A stretch of DNA of 64,000 bases from Clavelina lepadiformis (taxonomy: Eukaryota; Chordata; Ascidiacea; Aplousobranchia; Clavelinidae). The DNA is taken from the NCBI RefSeq assembly GCF_947623445.1, contig NC_135247.1, positions 3,536,501-3,600,500 on the forward strand, in the 5' to 3' direction. Below the pieces are notes generated by a model. That model worked only from the letters and a program-made list of their open reading frames with translations, was not told the DNA's origin and made no database searches. Position 1 is the first letter of the stretch. Each line of letters starts with the position of its first letter. Of the stretch, positions 37,590 through 48,500 are shown piece after piece. Both the position numbers and the translations under genes were made by a program.

Positions 37590-38852
37590 TCAGTGAATAA
37601 AAATGTCTTTGTCTGCATCTTCATCAAGTGCGTCCACATGGCCTGGAGTAAGGTGAGACTTGTTTATGTCAGATGTCTTGTCTCTCATTCTTGCTTGCAT
37701 GAGGACATGTTCTATCACACCGATTCTTATGCCCATTTGTATTGATTCGGTTTTAAGCCTACTGAGGGTTTGCTTTATTTTTACCAATGGCGCCCCATCT
37801 GTCATGCTGTTTCCACGCTCTTCCATTTCCAATTTTACTCCCTCCAATTCTTCTGTAAGCTCAGCAAGAGTACGAGAGTATTCAGTAGCACCACCACTTG
37901 CTTTCTTGTACTTCTCATTTGCTTCTGCCAAACGATCTTGTGCACTGCGATATTCGTGAACTTTTTGTTCCAACTGATTGTTGATGTATTTTTCACGACT
38001 GGCTATTTTTTCCAATGTTCTCTTAATTTCTTCCTGCAATTTATCCAGTTGTGGCTTTGCATCAGCCAATGACTTCTCTATTCCTACTTTGTATTGGTGC
38101 ATTTGATCCGTGTGATTCCGCCAATCTTTATTGTCAGTTCGTATTGTGACCTTAAGAGATGAAGTGACTCGCTCAACTTCAAGCTTCCAATCATCAGCAT
38201 TAGTAGTAGAATGCATTATTTCTGACTGCTTTGGAAAAGACTTGCCTGTTTTAGACAAAGATGATCCCAGATCAAAAAATGGAGCTCCACCGCCTTCCTC
38301 ATCTGAGTCATCTGCGGCATTAACAGCTTCTGTCTCCACTTCATCAAGTTTAAGCTCACCCTGGTCTTCCACCTCAATGTTCTCATCTTCATTTTGCTCC
38401 TCTTCTGGATAAACAGGTTTGTTCCAGTAAAATTGGGTACTTTCAAGTGCACAAGTTGCAAGCTGGTCAAGTATGTAGCACACAAACTCTCCACTTCCAG
38501 TCTTCAACTTTGATGGGGGAAAATCCGTACCCACACCTAACCGACGGACTTCGTCAAGAATATTTGATATTGTGGCATTTGGGTCATCATATTCTTGCGG
38601 CATATCGAATGGTCTTCCAGCAACATTTATTAACCATGCGCAAAGTGATGTAAATACATAAAATTGTTCACCAGGATTTGTAGAAATTGCAAAATAATGT
38701 CGTGCAATGCTTTTTATGTTATTTTTCTTCAAGAAATGCTCCTCATAATTCAGCAATTTAAGTTTTTCTATCAAATCCGACATGATGTCGAACATGCGAT
38801 ACACTTCCCCAGGACCTCTTTCATCATCTTCTCCTCTTCTAGCATCAGCCAT
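37590..38852 (-). CDS. IFT57: Intraflagellar transport protein 57 (IFT-B subunit)
   Basis: A single uninterrupted frame of 420 aa, close to the usual length of about 430 aa, runs from MADARRGEDDERGPGE to DKDIFIH. Residues 15-170 form the conserved N-terminal calponin-homology-like domain (MFDIMSDLIEKLKLLNYEE, RHYFAI, FTSLCAWL, GSGEFVCYILDQLA). Residues 175-215 are an acidic linker (EEEQNEDENIEVEDQGE). Residues 225-390 form a long coiled coil (SLADAKPQLDKLQEEIKRTLE and following). IFT57 is an IFT-B subunit; with IFT20 it helps carry cargo along the ciliary axoneme, and it is needed to build cilia. The CDS has no introns. A minus-strand acceptor-like TTTTATAG sits 20 nt upstream of the ATG at 38873, which would suit a 5' leader intron or spliced-leader addition. 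A decayed second copy lies at 20692-21170. Confidence 0.93.
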   Translation of the reverse strand: MADARRGEDDERGPGEVYRMFDIMSDLIEKLKLLNYEEHFLKKNNIKSIARHYFAISTNPGEQFYVFTSLCAWLINVAGRPFDMPQEYDDPNATISNILDEVRRLGVGTDFPPSKLKTGSGEFVCYILDQLATCALESTQFYWNKPVYPEEEQNEDENIEVEDQGELKLDEVETEAVNAADDSDEEGGGAPFFDLGSSLSKTGKSFPKQSEIMHSTTNADDWKLEVERVTSSLKVTIRTDNKDWRNHTDQMHQYKVGIEKSLADAKPQLDKLQEEIKRTLEKIASREKYINNQLEQKVHEYRSAQDRLAEANEKYKKASGGATEYSRTLAELTEELEGVKLEMEERGNSMTDGAPLVKIKQTLSRLKTESIQMGIRIGVIEHVLMQARMRDKTSDINKSHLTPGHVDALDEDADKDIFIH

Positions 38853-38880
38853 TTCAAACCTTCATACATACACTATAAAA

Positions 38881-41800
38881 ATAAACAAACTTTAGAATTA
38901 CTCACGCATTAGAATTATTCAAACTCCTAATTTGTTGGCGTCTTAGTGACATAATTTGGTCTTGGTCATTCCTGCAATAGTTGGGGATAAAAACAACATA
39001 TATTATTACAAGATAATAATTTTATATGTCCCACCATAGAAAAATCCTACATAAAGCAAAAGAAATATATCTAGTGTAACACATCAGAGTAGGTCACAAA
39101 GTTAAAATGCAAGTTAATGAGGCACAAAGGTGGCACTGAAACAAATTACCAACAAATATTTTCATTTCTAGGAGCGTCATGTTTCTAGGATTTGGCCTAA
39201 AGTGGGGTTAGCCAACTTGTTTCCAGAGGCAATCGTCACACGGTCTAGTTTGTAAAGTACCTTTAGTGTAGGCGACACAAAAGAGCAATATATACAATAT
39301 CAAATACGTTCTACTTTTAACTGACATCTCTCAGCTTTTAAATTTTGATCAGTATATTGAGTATCACTAATAAAGTATAAGTATTTTACCAACATTTATC
39401 AGTATATTGAATAAATAATATAGCCTACAGCCCAACACCTTCAAAGTAATTAAAAAGTTTAATTTACACTTTGGAAAAATTAGTACGTCGTTTTAAGTTG
39501 AAAATTAGCATACATTTTAATTCACAGAATTTAGCCAAATTGCCATATACGGTATTTTCTTACACTGGTAAACGAAGGCCGGTAAAATAAGTGTCTACTT
39601 CACCGGCCGCCGTTTACCTAAGTAAGATAACACCAATTGCGTAACCGGCTAGCCGTTTACCGAAGGAGCTTTTTTCCAAATTCGGTAACCGACAGCCGTT
39701 GAAATGGGCTATGGGTGCTGCCTTTAGATTATATTAGCGGCTTAGCTTAGAAGATATGAGCTAGATTTAAGCTAAGTTTAGGATAATACGTCATAGGATT
39801 TACGTTACATTTACAAGAAAATGTAAAACTAACTTCCAACGTACGATATTTTCGGTTAAATAATGACAGTTTTTATAAATTTAAAAAATAACACATTATT
39901 ACTTAGCGTACAGTACTTAGCAACACTTCCTAGCACACAGGTAAGTGAAATTTCCAGTAAATATGCGGGGCAATATTTCATGTATTCTGAAATAGCGTAA
40001 ACAAAACATAGACACTAAATGTTATTTACTGTGTTGTCTACCCAGTACCAGCACTTAACAAAATGAACAAAATTTTGCACAAGTTTAATCCATGGAGCAA
40101 AAATAAAGTAAATTGCAAATTTAATAACAAATTACTAAACCTGTTGCATCAGAAATAATAATGGTGAGAGATATGTTAGTGCAAAATCAAGTTCGTTTTA
40201 TATCAAAAATCGGTTCCAGGTTGATTCAGCCCACGGACGATTTGATTTAACTCAGGACAATTAAACCCAAAGAAACTCAGCATGGGAAGATCCAACAAAT
40301 GTACGTATTTTGGTTGAAAATGAAAGGACTTAAATTCAATCATCTGTTGGTTCAAATGTTTTGAAAGTAAATGTTTTTCGTGGATTGACTTTTGAAACCA
40401 ACGTTTGATCGACGACAACGGTTTGTGATAATATTGTGATTATAACCAAAACTAATATACAGATTATGTGAGATTTACAATTCTAATACTTATGCGTCGT
40501 TTTAGCAAGGAGTAACACGACCCGCAATCATTTCCTGTACCATTGTTGTGACGTAATATTTTGCCTTTCTCGTATGCGTTCAGTTTGTCGAAAATAAGTT
40601 TGTTAGCGCGATACAGTACGAATTAACAAGTCTGGGAATAATCAGCAATCAGCAAATTAATGCAGTTGAATATAGCTAAGCCACAATGCTATTACATTAA
40701 CTGTTAAATGAAATACTGTTGATGTGCCAATGTTCTGTCAATTTGTAATCGTACAACGAAGAATCAATATAACCAGTTTATACAATCAACAATTTGTGCA
40801 AACTATTGAACAGTACAATTTAAGACAAGCTCAGTGTCAGGTCAGACAACTCTGCTTGTTGGCTTTACAAGACAATCAGCTTTTAGCTGAACAGACGAGT
40901 CTAGGATTGATTAAGCAAACAACGGCCTTGAGACTCATTATATCGAAGACAATAAACATTCAGACAATCAAAGATTGTATTGGAGTGACTGGTACAGTCA
41001 AGTTCAACAACAATAACCAATCATTCCATTACAGGTTTAAGAAAATACTTACGCTTTTCATCATCTGTCAGTTTTCTTTCTAAAAAAGTAAGGTGTAACA
41101 ATTAGTAGAAAAATAAATAGTGCATTTTTTGTCTTCCTTTGTCTACTTTTTGTTCTCGTTTAGAAAATTAGATTTAAAAATACAACCATTAGTTAAAAAG
41201 TTGCGTGCTTTTACCCAAGTCTGCTGGTTCGATTTGCTTCTTCTAATTCGCTTATGATCGTTTCGTTTTTGGTTAATTACTTTTTGGAATTTTTTCCATT
41301 TGTTATACCGGTATATTATTTGATTGTTAACAGTTTTGCACCAGGCCTTAAAAACAATTTTACCCAGCCTCTGAAGTTCACACTCCCATTCTATTAGCAC
41401 GCTTCAGTCCTAATCATACGCTTTAAAAAGTATTAAAAGATAGTAGGCTTACTATATTCCATTTTTTTAGTTTTGTATTTTTAAGTATTCTATTAATAAA
41501 AAAGATTTGTTGAAATGGTTATGAATTTTTTTAAGTTAATATATGTGTTTGTGGTATTTGTTATAATAAAAACAGATCGTAATGAACGATTTATGATCCA
41601 AATTTGAATATAACCCGTGATGAAACTTCACTTCTATCGAATGAGATTTCTATTAATTACAACAGTTTGTTTTAAGGGTAATTCCCTAAAAATTTGTTTT
41701 TGTTTGGTCATGTGATTGCTGATATTGTTGAGTCACTGTGCGTATGATATTTTTCGAAGTGGTGCAAGTCTCAATTTTTACATGTCACCACCGAACTTTC

Positions 41801-42062
41801 TGGTTGATTGAAGAATGAATTTTCCAGAAAGACTTTTTTCTATTTAATGACATATCCAAGCCAAGTTGTCATCACTAACTTTTACTTTTAACTTACAGCG
41901 TTGGCTTGAGTTTAAGACGTTTTACTGACTACTTCTGGTAGATACTTGCCACAGCTACTAGCTATAGTATACCAAGAACTGAGTGCTTTGTTGCTGAAGA
42001 AACTTAAGGAATCGACATATTTTAAAAAGATTAAAAACTCTGAGGAATCGACTGACTGGAAA
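38881..42062. other. Intergenic region upstream of SQSTM1
   Basis: No gene is supported. Positions 39550-39720 contain loosely repeated, partly palindromic CCGGCTAGCCGTTTACC-like units. Positions 40780-41035 are rich in CAA/ACAATCA repeats, which explains a 119-codon open frame. A splice-acceptor-like TTTAACTTACAG ends at 41898. No ATG occurs between it and the SQSTM1 start, so it probably marks the beginning of the leader (164 nt). Confidence 0.45.
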
Positions 42063-43943
42063 ATGTCACTTCAATACAAAGCTTTCTTGTACAATGATAA
42101 GCCTTGCAGGCCGAAAGAAATTCGTCGCTTTGCCATCGATCAGGATGTTTCCAGCAACTATGAATATCTGCGAAGAAAGGTGATTTCATTTATTGTTAGT
42201 TGTAAATTTATGTAAAATATTTTGTCAGCGAATTTGCTGATAAAGTTTTCATTTTTATATCGATACTATTGTTTAGGTTTCAACTGTGTTTCCTAATCTT
42301 GGAGAAAGCAACTTTTCTCTTCAATGGATAGATTCAGATGGTGATTTGATTTGGTTTAATTCGGATGAGGAACTCATGCAAGCTCTCAGTCAACTTAATG
42401 GAGATTTATTCAAGATATATATAAATGTGTGCTTTGGTTTTAAAATTTATGTTACCACTTGTTACAAATTTATGTAACATTTGATTTATGTTGATGCAAA
42501 ACCAAAAAATTCAATTAGATTTATGTAAAATTGAAATTTTAACATTCATTTTGTAAAGAATATATACATGTATGAAGTGTTCATGTTAAATGTTATTTCA
42601 GGAACACTTTATGTTCATTATTACATTTAGGAACATTCATCCAGCGGCTCATCCGAAGGTGAAAGTCCTGGTAATGCTTGTGGGGCAGAAAGAAGACAGG
42701 GTCGTGGGCGTTGTGGGCCACGATGGGGTGGAAACCCAGGATTCCAACAATGGTATCCACACTTTGGTCAGTTTGATCCAAATGTTTTCAGCAAGTGTCC
42801 ATTCTTCGGACCAAATGCTGATAAAACTGAAAGTGAACATGTAAGTACGGTAATAATTTTATCTAAATATTCACTGCTTTATTGGTTAACACAGTTATTT
42901 AATTATTTCATAGCAACTTACCTTCATGAAATTTTAAACATAAACCATTTAAATGAAATATTTTAGAAGCAGTCTACTGCAGAAAAACCTTCAACTTCTG
43001 GAGAAGGTGCAAATCAAAGGGGAAATTCAGCGACCGGTTTTGATGGTAAGTTATAGTTTGTACCTACATTTAGAAGTTTACAGAGATTCAGCATCTCTTG
43101 GTGTGTTAGTCTTGTTCAGTTATGTTTGCTTCGTAAGCTATCACTGAGATTATTTTAGGACAAAGCTACCTAAAGAATGTTGGTAACGCGGTTGCCGATT
43201 TTCTTCAACCTTTTGGGATTGACGTTGATATAAATGTTGAGCACAAAGGAGAAAAGGCTAAATGCACTGGACAGCAACAAGAAGCACGGGAAGAGAAGAA
43301 ACCTTCAACAAACAGTGAAGAAAAGAAGAAAGAAAATGAGGATCAAAATCAAAGTAAACTACATTTATAGAAGTTTACTGTTTGTTATGGCACCAAAATG
43401 ATTTTGTGAACGTTACCATGTTGTATCTTTTCTATGAATTTTGAAAAAACTTTTTCCTCTTACAATATCGCAGGTGATTCTTCAGATCCAGAATGGACCT
43501 TTGTTAAAAAAGACGGAAAGTCTGCTGAGGCAACAACTTCACAAGGTATGTCAAATTTCATTGTCACTACTGATATATTTGCTAATAATCATTGTGTACA
43601 ATGTACATACACTTTTTTACTTCAATTTATTTATTTTCGATATTTTTCTTCAGGAGATGGAAGTACGGATAAAATGGAAGTGGGTGAAGGTATATTAAAT
43701 AATTTTATATTGGATATGTTAGGTATTAACTTTGATATTAATTCCTTATCAAATTGAAAGAGTATGCGAATTGATCATCTTCTTTGTTGTATAGATGCTC
43801 GATTACGTGATTCACTCAATCAGTTATTGAGTATGGGCTTCAACGACTATGGAGGTTGGCTTACAAATCTGCTCAAAGCCAGCAACTATAATATCAGCAA
43901 AGCACTTGATGCAATGCAGCCAGCCCAAGGCCAGAAAGATTAG
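42063..43943 (+). CDS. SQSTM1: Sequestosome-1/p62-like selective autophagy receptor
   Basis: Eight coding exons join in phase: 42063-42179, 42277-42426, 42631-42840, 42967-43045, 43159-43353, 43474-43545, 43654-43689 and 43795-43943, giving 335 aa. Residues 4-90 form a PB1 domain with the basic RR pair (EIRRF, 21-22) and the acidic OPCA stretch ([15 protein letters not shown]), so it should polymerise head to tail. A Gly/Trp/Phe-rich segment follows (90-160). The [20 protein letters not shown] block is shared with vertebrate p62. An LC3-interacting motif, EWTFV, occurs at W258-V261 after acidic residues. The C-terminal UBA domain (288-330) carries LSMGF and GGWLTNLL. The protein links ubiquitinated cargo to autophagosomes. 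Oddity: no ZZ zinc finger is present between PB1 and the linker; the gap of about 200 bp holds no cysteine-rich exon. No clear Keap1-binding motif is seen. The start is the first ATG after the upstream acceptor; AATAAA lies near 44413. Confidence 0.9.
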
Positions 43944-45595
43944 ATTACCCATCACGTTTTAACTGGATTAATGTGAAACGCTGTAAATAATGCGCCTTGA
44001 TTGTACTTTTATCATGCATTTTAATGGGGTAAACATGGGTCTGTGTAATGGATAAGAAGTGTATTTGTTTTTCCGCACTTACAAGAATGCTGTATTGTAT
44101 TTTAATGGCACTTTTCTGCTTTGTAACTGCAAGTCTGTTTAGGTGTTGATTTCCTTTACAATCGTTATGAGATAAGTTTTGATGATTTGTGCTGTAAATA
44201 TAAACTACATGGTTTTATATCTTGTCTGATCAACGAATGCTGTTGTAGTACAATGTTGTACATTGAAAAGATTCTCTCTAGCGGTGGTGAAAATACCTTG
44301 TGAAATTACGTTTGCAAGAATCTTAGATTAAACTTGCCATCACGCCTCACAATTGCTTCATCTGTTGACACCAGTTTAAGGTAAAATCTCACAACTGGGC
44401 AAAGTAGTCCGCAAATAAACCGTTTATATGTTCGTTTATTTAGTTTTTGATATTGAAAGAAATTTATTTGTCAACTGTTTAGTTCACAAATTTTTTTTGT
44501 TCTGTGGAATACCGGCATCAAACGAATTAAATCGAAACAAGGATTCTAACGCCAAGGATATGCTCTTTTTCATTGCCACATATAACTTAGTTTTAATATG
44601 GCTGAAAGGATAGGACTAATTTATTGACTTTGATATTGGAAAATCAACTAGTTAGACATGCGCATGAAATTATCATAAAAACAATAAAATTAATAGACTG
44701 ATAAAGTAAAATGTACACAGATCGTTTTGGCATCAATGAAGGTTTGTACCTTGGTGAGATTTTTCACATTGCAAAAAATAAACCTAGAAGACAAAAACTA
44801 AAGAAAGCTTTCGGAATTTAGAAGTACGTCAGTTAAGAAACAAAACCGTGGAAGGAAACTGGTGGAAGTCAACCAAACATTGGCTGACGTCATTTCAAGT
44901 GTTCGACTCTGCTCATTTTCCGCAAAACTTCTGTTATACTTTCTTGTCTTTCATCATGCCGCCAAAATTAAAATTTCCTTCCGGGAATTGGAACACTAAT
45001 TTGGGGAAGCCAGGGTTGCCTGTTTTCGATATATTAACATAAGTTTATTGCCTGCACGTAAACATAAATTACTCTACTTGTGATTACTTTAGACACAATT
45101 TAAAGCGCAAGTCCACACAATTATCAGGTCATATTTGGTTGTAAACTTAAGTAATTTGTAACACTTAGTACAAAGTGGTTAGATTTTCGTCGATTTCTAA
45201 ATAAAAATCCCGATACATAAATGATACTGACACACACACATAGGTTTGCTATTTTGCAGACAAACAATGGAATGAAATTACCTTTTCCCACCACGTCTAG
45301 AACACTGTCGTGCTTCACAATGCCACGAGACAAACGATCGGTCAAAACAGTTTGTGTCCAGGAGGATAAGGCAGCCCCCAGATATAGAGTGGATCCTGAA
45401 AGGAAGTTTTCTATTACTAGGCCTTCTTTTATTAGCCAAGAAAATTACTTCTTTCAAGCAAATGGTTGTCCAAGGTTAAGAAGCAATTAACTATTTTTCA
45501 AAAGATAATCGAAAGTGCATGGATTGGAGATACCGCAGTAGTTATCAACCCAGCGTTTAAAATCAAATTGAAAAAAATATTCAGCTCCAATTGCC
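43944..45595. other. 3' region of SQSTM1 and intergenic to the O-FucT-like gene
   Basis: The SQSTM1 3' UTR ends probably near the AATAAA at 44413. The convergent gene's 3' end lies at the right. A minus-strand AATAAA (plus TTTATT) near 45428 may serve that gene. No other gene is recognised. Confidence 0.4.
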
Positions 45596-48500
45596 TCAAT
45601 ACAATAAGGTTGGTTTTGCTGATAACGTACTGAAGCATATTTCCTGTTCAACAAACGACGCTTTGTAATTGTTTGAAAGGAACTCCGGGCTCTCGGTTTT
45701 CTCAGCAAACTTCATGACGTCATCCATGTAGAAAAAATTTCCGGGAAAGCTTTCGTTAAGAAGACGGATGAGGTCAATATTCTAAACAACAAACGACAAA
45801 ATATTTTGTGCTCAAGAGAAGGATATTTCCTAAAACACATTTGTAAATTACACAGATGGTTGGAACGACATCACATCACGCCTTGACTGACACATCACTT
45901 ACGTTGGGAGGACTAGCAAGATAAATTTGTTTCAGATTGTAGTCGGCCATCTTGTCTTTGATAGTTTCAACAAATGAACTTCGAACGTTGTCGTCATATG
46001 ATAAACCCATGGTGATTCTGCAAATTTCTCTGTTGCGATCCCGGGCACCTTTAGGTCTACTAGGCTTGCACCTTTAACAAAATAAACATTATTGACATAG
46101 ATATGAGAATTAAGTTCAGTAAAGTTTTTTGTATACACTTACATATCGAGCCAGTCCGATTCATATCGCCAATGGAACGCCATGAAAGGTTTGCCACCTA
46201 ACTTCTGCGCAATAAATTTGAGGGCAAAATTGCGAATAGGCTGAGGTCTGTGAAAAAAAAACTTCCACTAGTATAGCGCAAACATACCTGGCTGGTATAC
46301 CAATGTTAAAAATTCAGCAAAATTTGCAGTAAAACTGACCTCCAGAAATTATCTGCAATTCGTGAAAAGGTAGCCAGCCAGCGGTCTTGATCAGGCAGGC
46401 ACTTTTTTCCGTACACAATTCCCATGCACTTGTCTTCGTCGGGGCCAATTATGCCAGCACTTAGATCATTTGGAACAAGTTCTTCGTAAGACTGAATGGT
46501 TATTTCTTTTGCTATCTGAACCGCAACAAAGTAGTGCTTGATGATATTTTACAGGTATTTTACAATTAAAGGGTATCATTTAAAGACAATTGATTGGTTG
46601 TGGATACGGTAAGAGAGGGCTTCCCAAATTGTGGGCCGCGACCTCGTTTGAGGTCGTGAAAAAAATTTAATTTTTATAAATTGAACTGTTTTTGTTTATT
46701 TTTTATTCGCTTTACTGTTTCCATTACGAGATTCTTTCATTACTGTAGGCTACAGATACTGTACTTCGGTGGATTATGTGCACTTGCATGATTTTGCCAG
46801 AGACAAAAATACCACTTGAAATTTGTAATTGGACGTTTTTTGTTTTAACATCATTAATGTGTAGGCCACCCCTCACAGAGTCGCATAGAAATTTCTTTTC
46901 TAAAATGGGGTCGCAGAACCAAAAAGTTTGAGAAATCCTGCGCTAAAACAATACCAATACTATGTGCATATACTTCATATAGAACAGATAGTGTCATTGC
47001 ATACTTTCATATCAGCTGCTCTTTGGAAATGTTTGAGACCATCTTCACGCTTGACGTCGACATCACCACAACGTACGACAACATCTAACTTTCCTTTACA
47101 ATTTCTGTTAAACTCTTTCATAGATACGGTATTGATCACCTGCAAAGGAAACAACATTGGTTATACTAGCGGAAACGATGCAAAAGGTTTCTACCACTGA
47201 TGACCTATAGTAAACTATCACTAACTGCTTGCAGCAATGTGCACCTTTTTCAGCATTCCAGCGTCAATAGTGGCAGAAGGTGGCCACACCAAATCTACTG
47301 TGTAATTTGTGTCGAAAATCGGAAGTACAAATGGATTTTCCGCAGCATCTCCCATACGTGGATGTCTAGAAAGAAAGAAAACTACTGAAGAAAGAGTTGG
47401 TTTTTAAGGGCAATACAAATGTGCTAGCCAATAAATCTTATTTATGGCTGTTGATCTTTTTGGCTTTGCTTTTTACCTGTGAAAAACTGGGACGACTACT
47501 CCTCGACCCATTTCGTATGCAGTGACCGTTGCTTGTCTAAACAAGCGGAAAAGGTTGTTTGGTCCCATGTCAAAGTAAAGCATAGGTAGAACGAAACCCT
47601 TTGACTTTAATGATGGATATGGCTGTAACAAGAAAAGGCAAGAGCTAAGAAACTGATCACCTATACATAACAGTTTGTTTTCGTGTATAGTCATCATAAG
47701 CGTTATATACACAGAGCATCGATTCTTGGTTTTGCGGCATGCTGCTACCATGCTGCACCTTGTGTTATGATCCAATCGAAATTCTGATCAATTACCAGGT
47801 TCAATTTAGCAAAGTCTAGATTCACTCCAAGATCCAATGACGTTTGTTTCGCACTTCCGCCGGAATTCGCTTTTGAGCCATCTGCCGCCACCGGAACGTC
47901 TAGAATTGTACATCAATTCATATGAGTAATTATAACAAAACATCCGGGATTAATTGTTAATCTTTATCGGCTCGGTATTGGAGCATTTCGAGCGCTGGGC
48001 TTGCAATAATGTGACTCGTGTTTGATACCAAGTGGCGCTTGCTCTTGTTCGGTGGTCCCGGTGAACAGTTTCAAACTCGGGCAATGCAAAAATATCAAAA
48101 ACCAAACAAAAAATGTGTGTGTGTCAATCGGAATTTGCACAAAAGCTAGTTCGGTAAGCCGGGTTCGTACGATGAGGATATGTTGCCGAGTTTGTTTAGG
48201 TCACGCAATGAACTTCTACAGTCCGAAGATGAAGATTATAATACCACAACATATCATACGTATACAATGAATCCTACAGCATTGTTTAAGTTTGAATTCA
48301 TACCATATTACGGATGAAATGTCCATACTTATAATAGCCATTCTAGCGAAATAATTAAACGGTATTACAACTTGGAGATGGTTAAAATAGTTTTGTTTGC
48401 CTAGAATGCGGAATATCTCTACGTACATTGTATTAATTGCGACAGTTTGGAGCAGAAAGAAAAAGTGTGTTGTCTACTGAAGATTTACAATAGCGGAGAG

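Larger units (their letters stand above)
34680..38880. repeat. Tandem segmental duplication, partial copy 3 (approximate limits)
   Basis: Pairs with 17.27-21.2 kb. Positions 34690-34940 match 17290-17510 (TACTTTGACCGC versus TACCTTGACCGC, then GATTGTGAT...AAATCGCAGAATGA). Positions 37170-37240 match 18320-18400. Positions 37385-38870 match 20490-21180 (IFT57 and its 3' flank). The MULE at 35023-36942 interrupts this copy only. Similarity is not traced beyond 38.9 kb. Confidence 0.55.

Noticed and set aside
38131-38412. Serine-rich plus-strand frame
   Set aside because: It is the antisense of the acidic linker of IFT57.
40724-41083. 119-codon Gln/Asn/Ile-rich frame
   Set aside because: It is explained by CAA/ACAATCA low-complexity repeats and has no domain or splice context.
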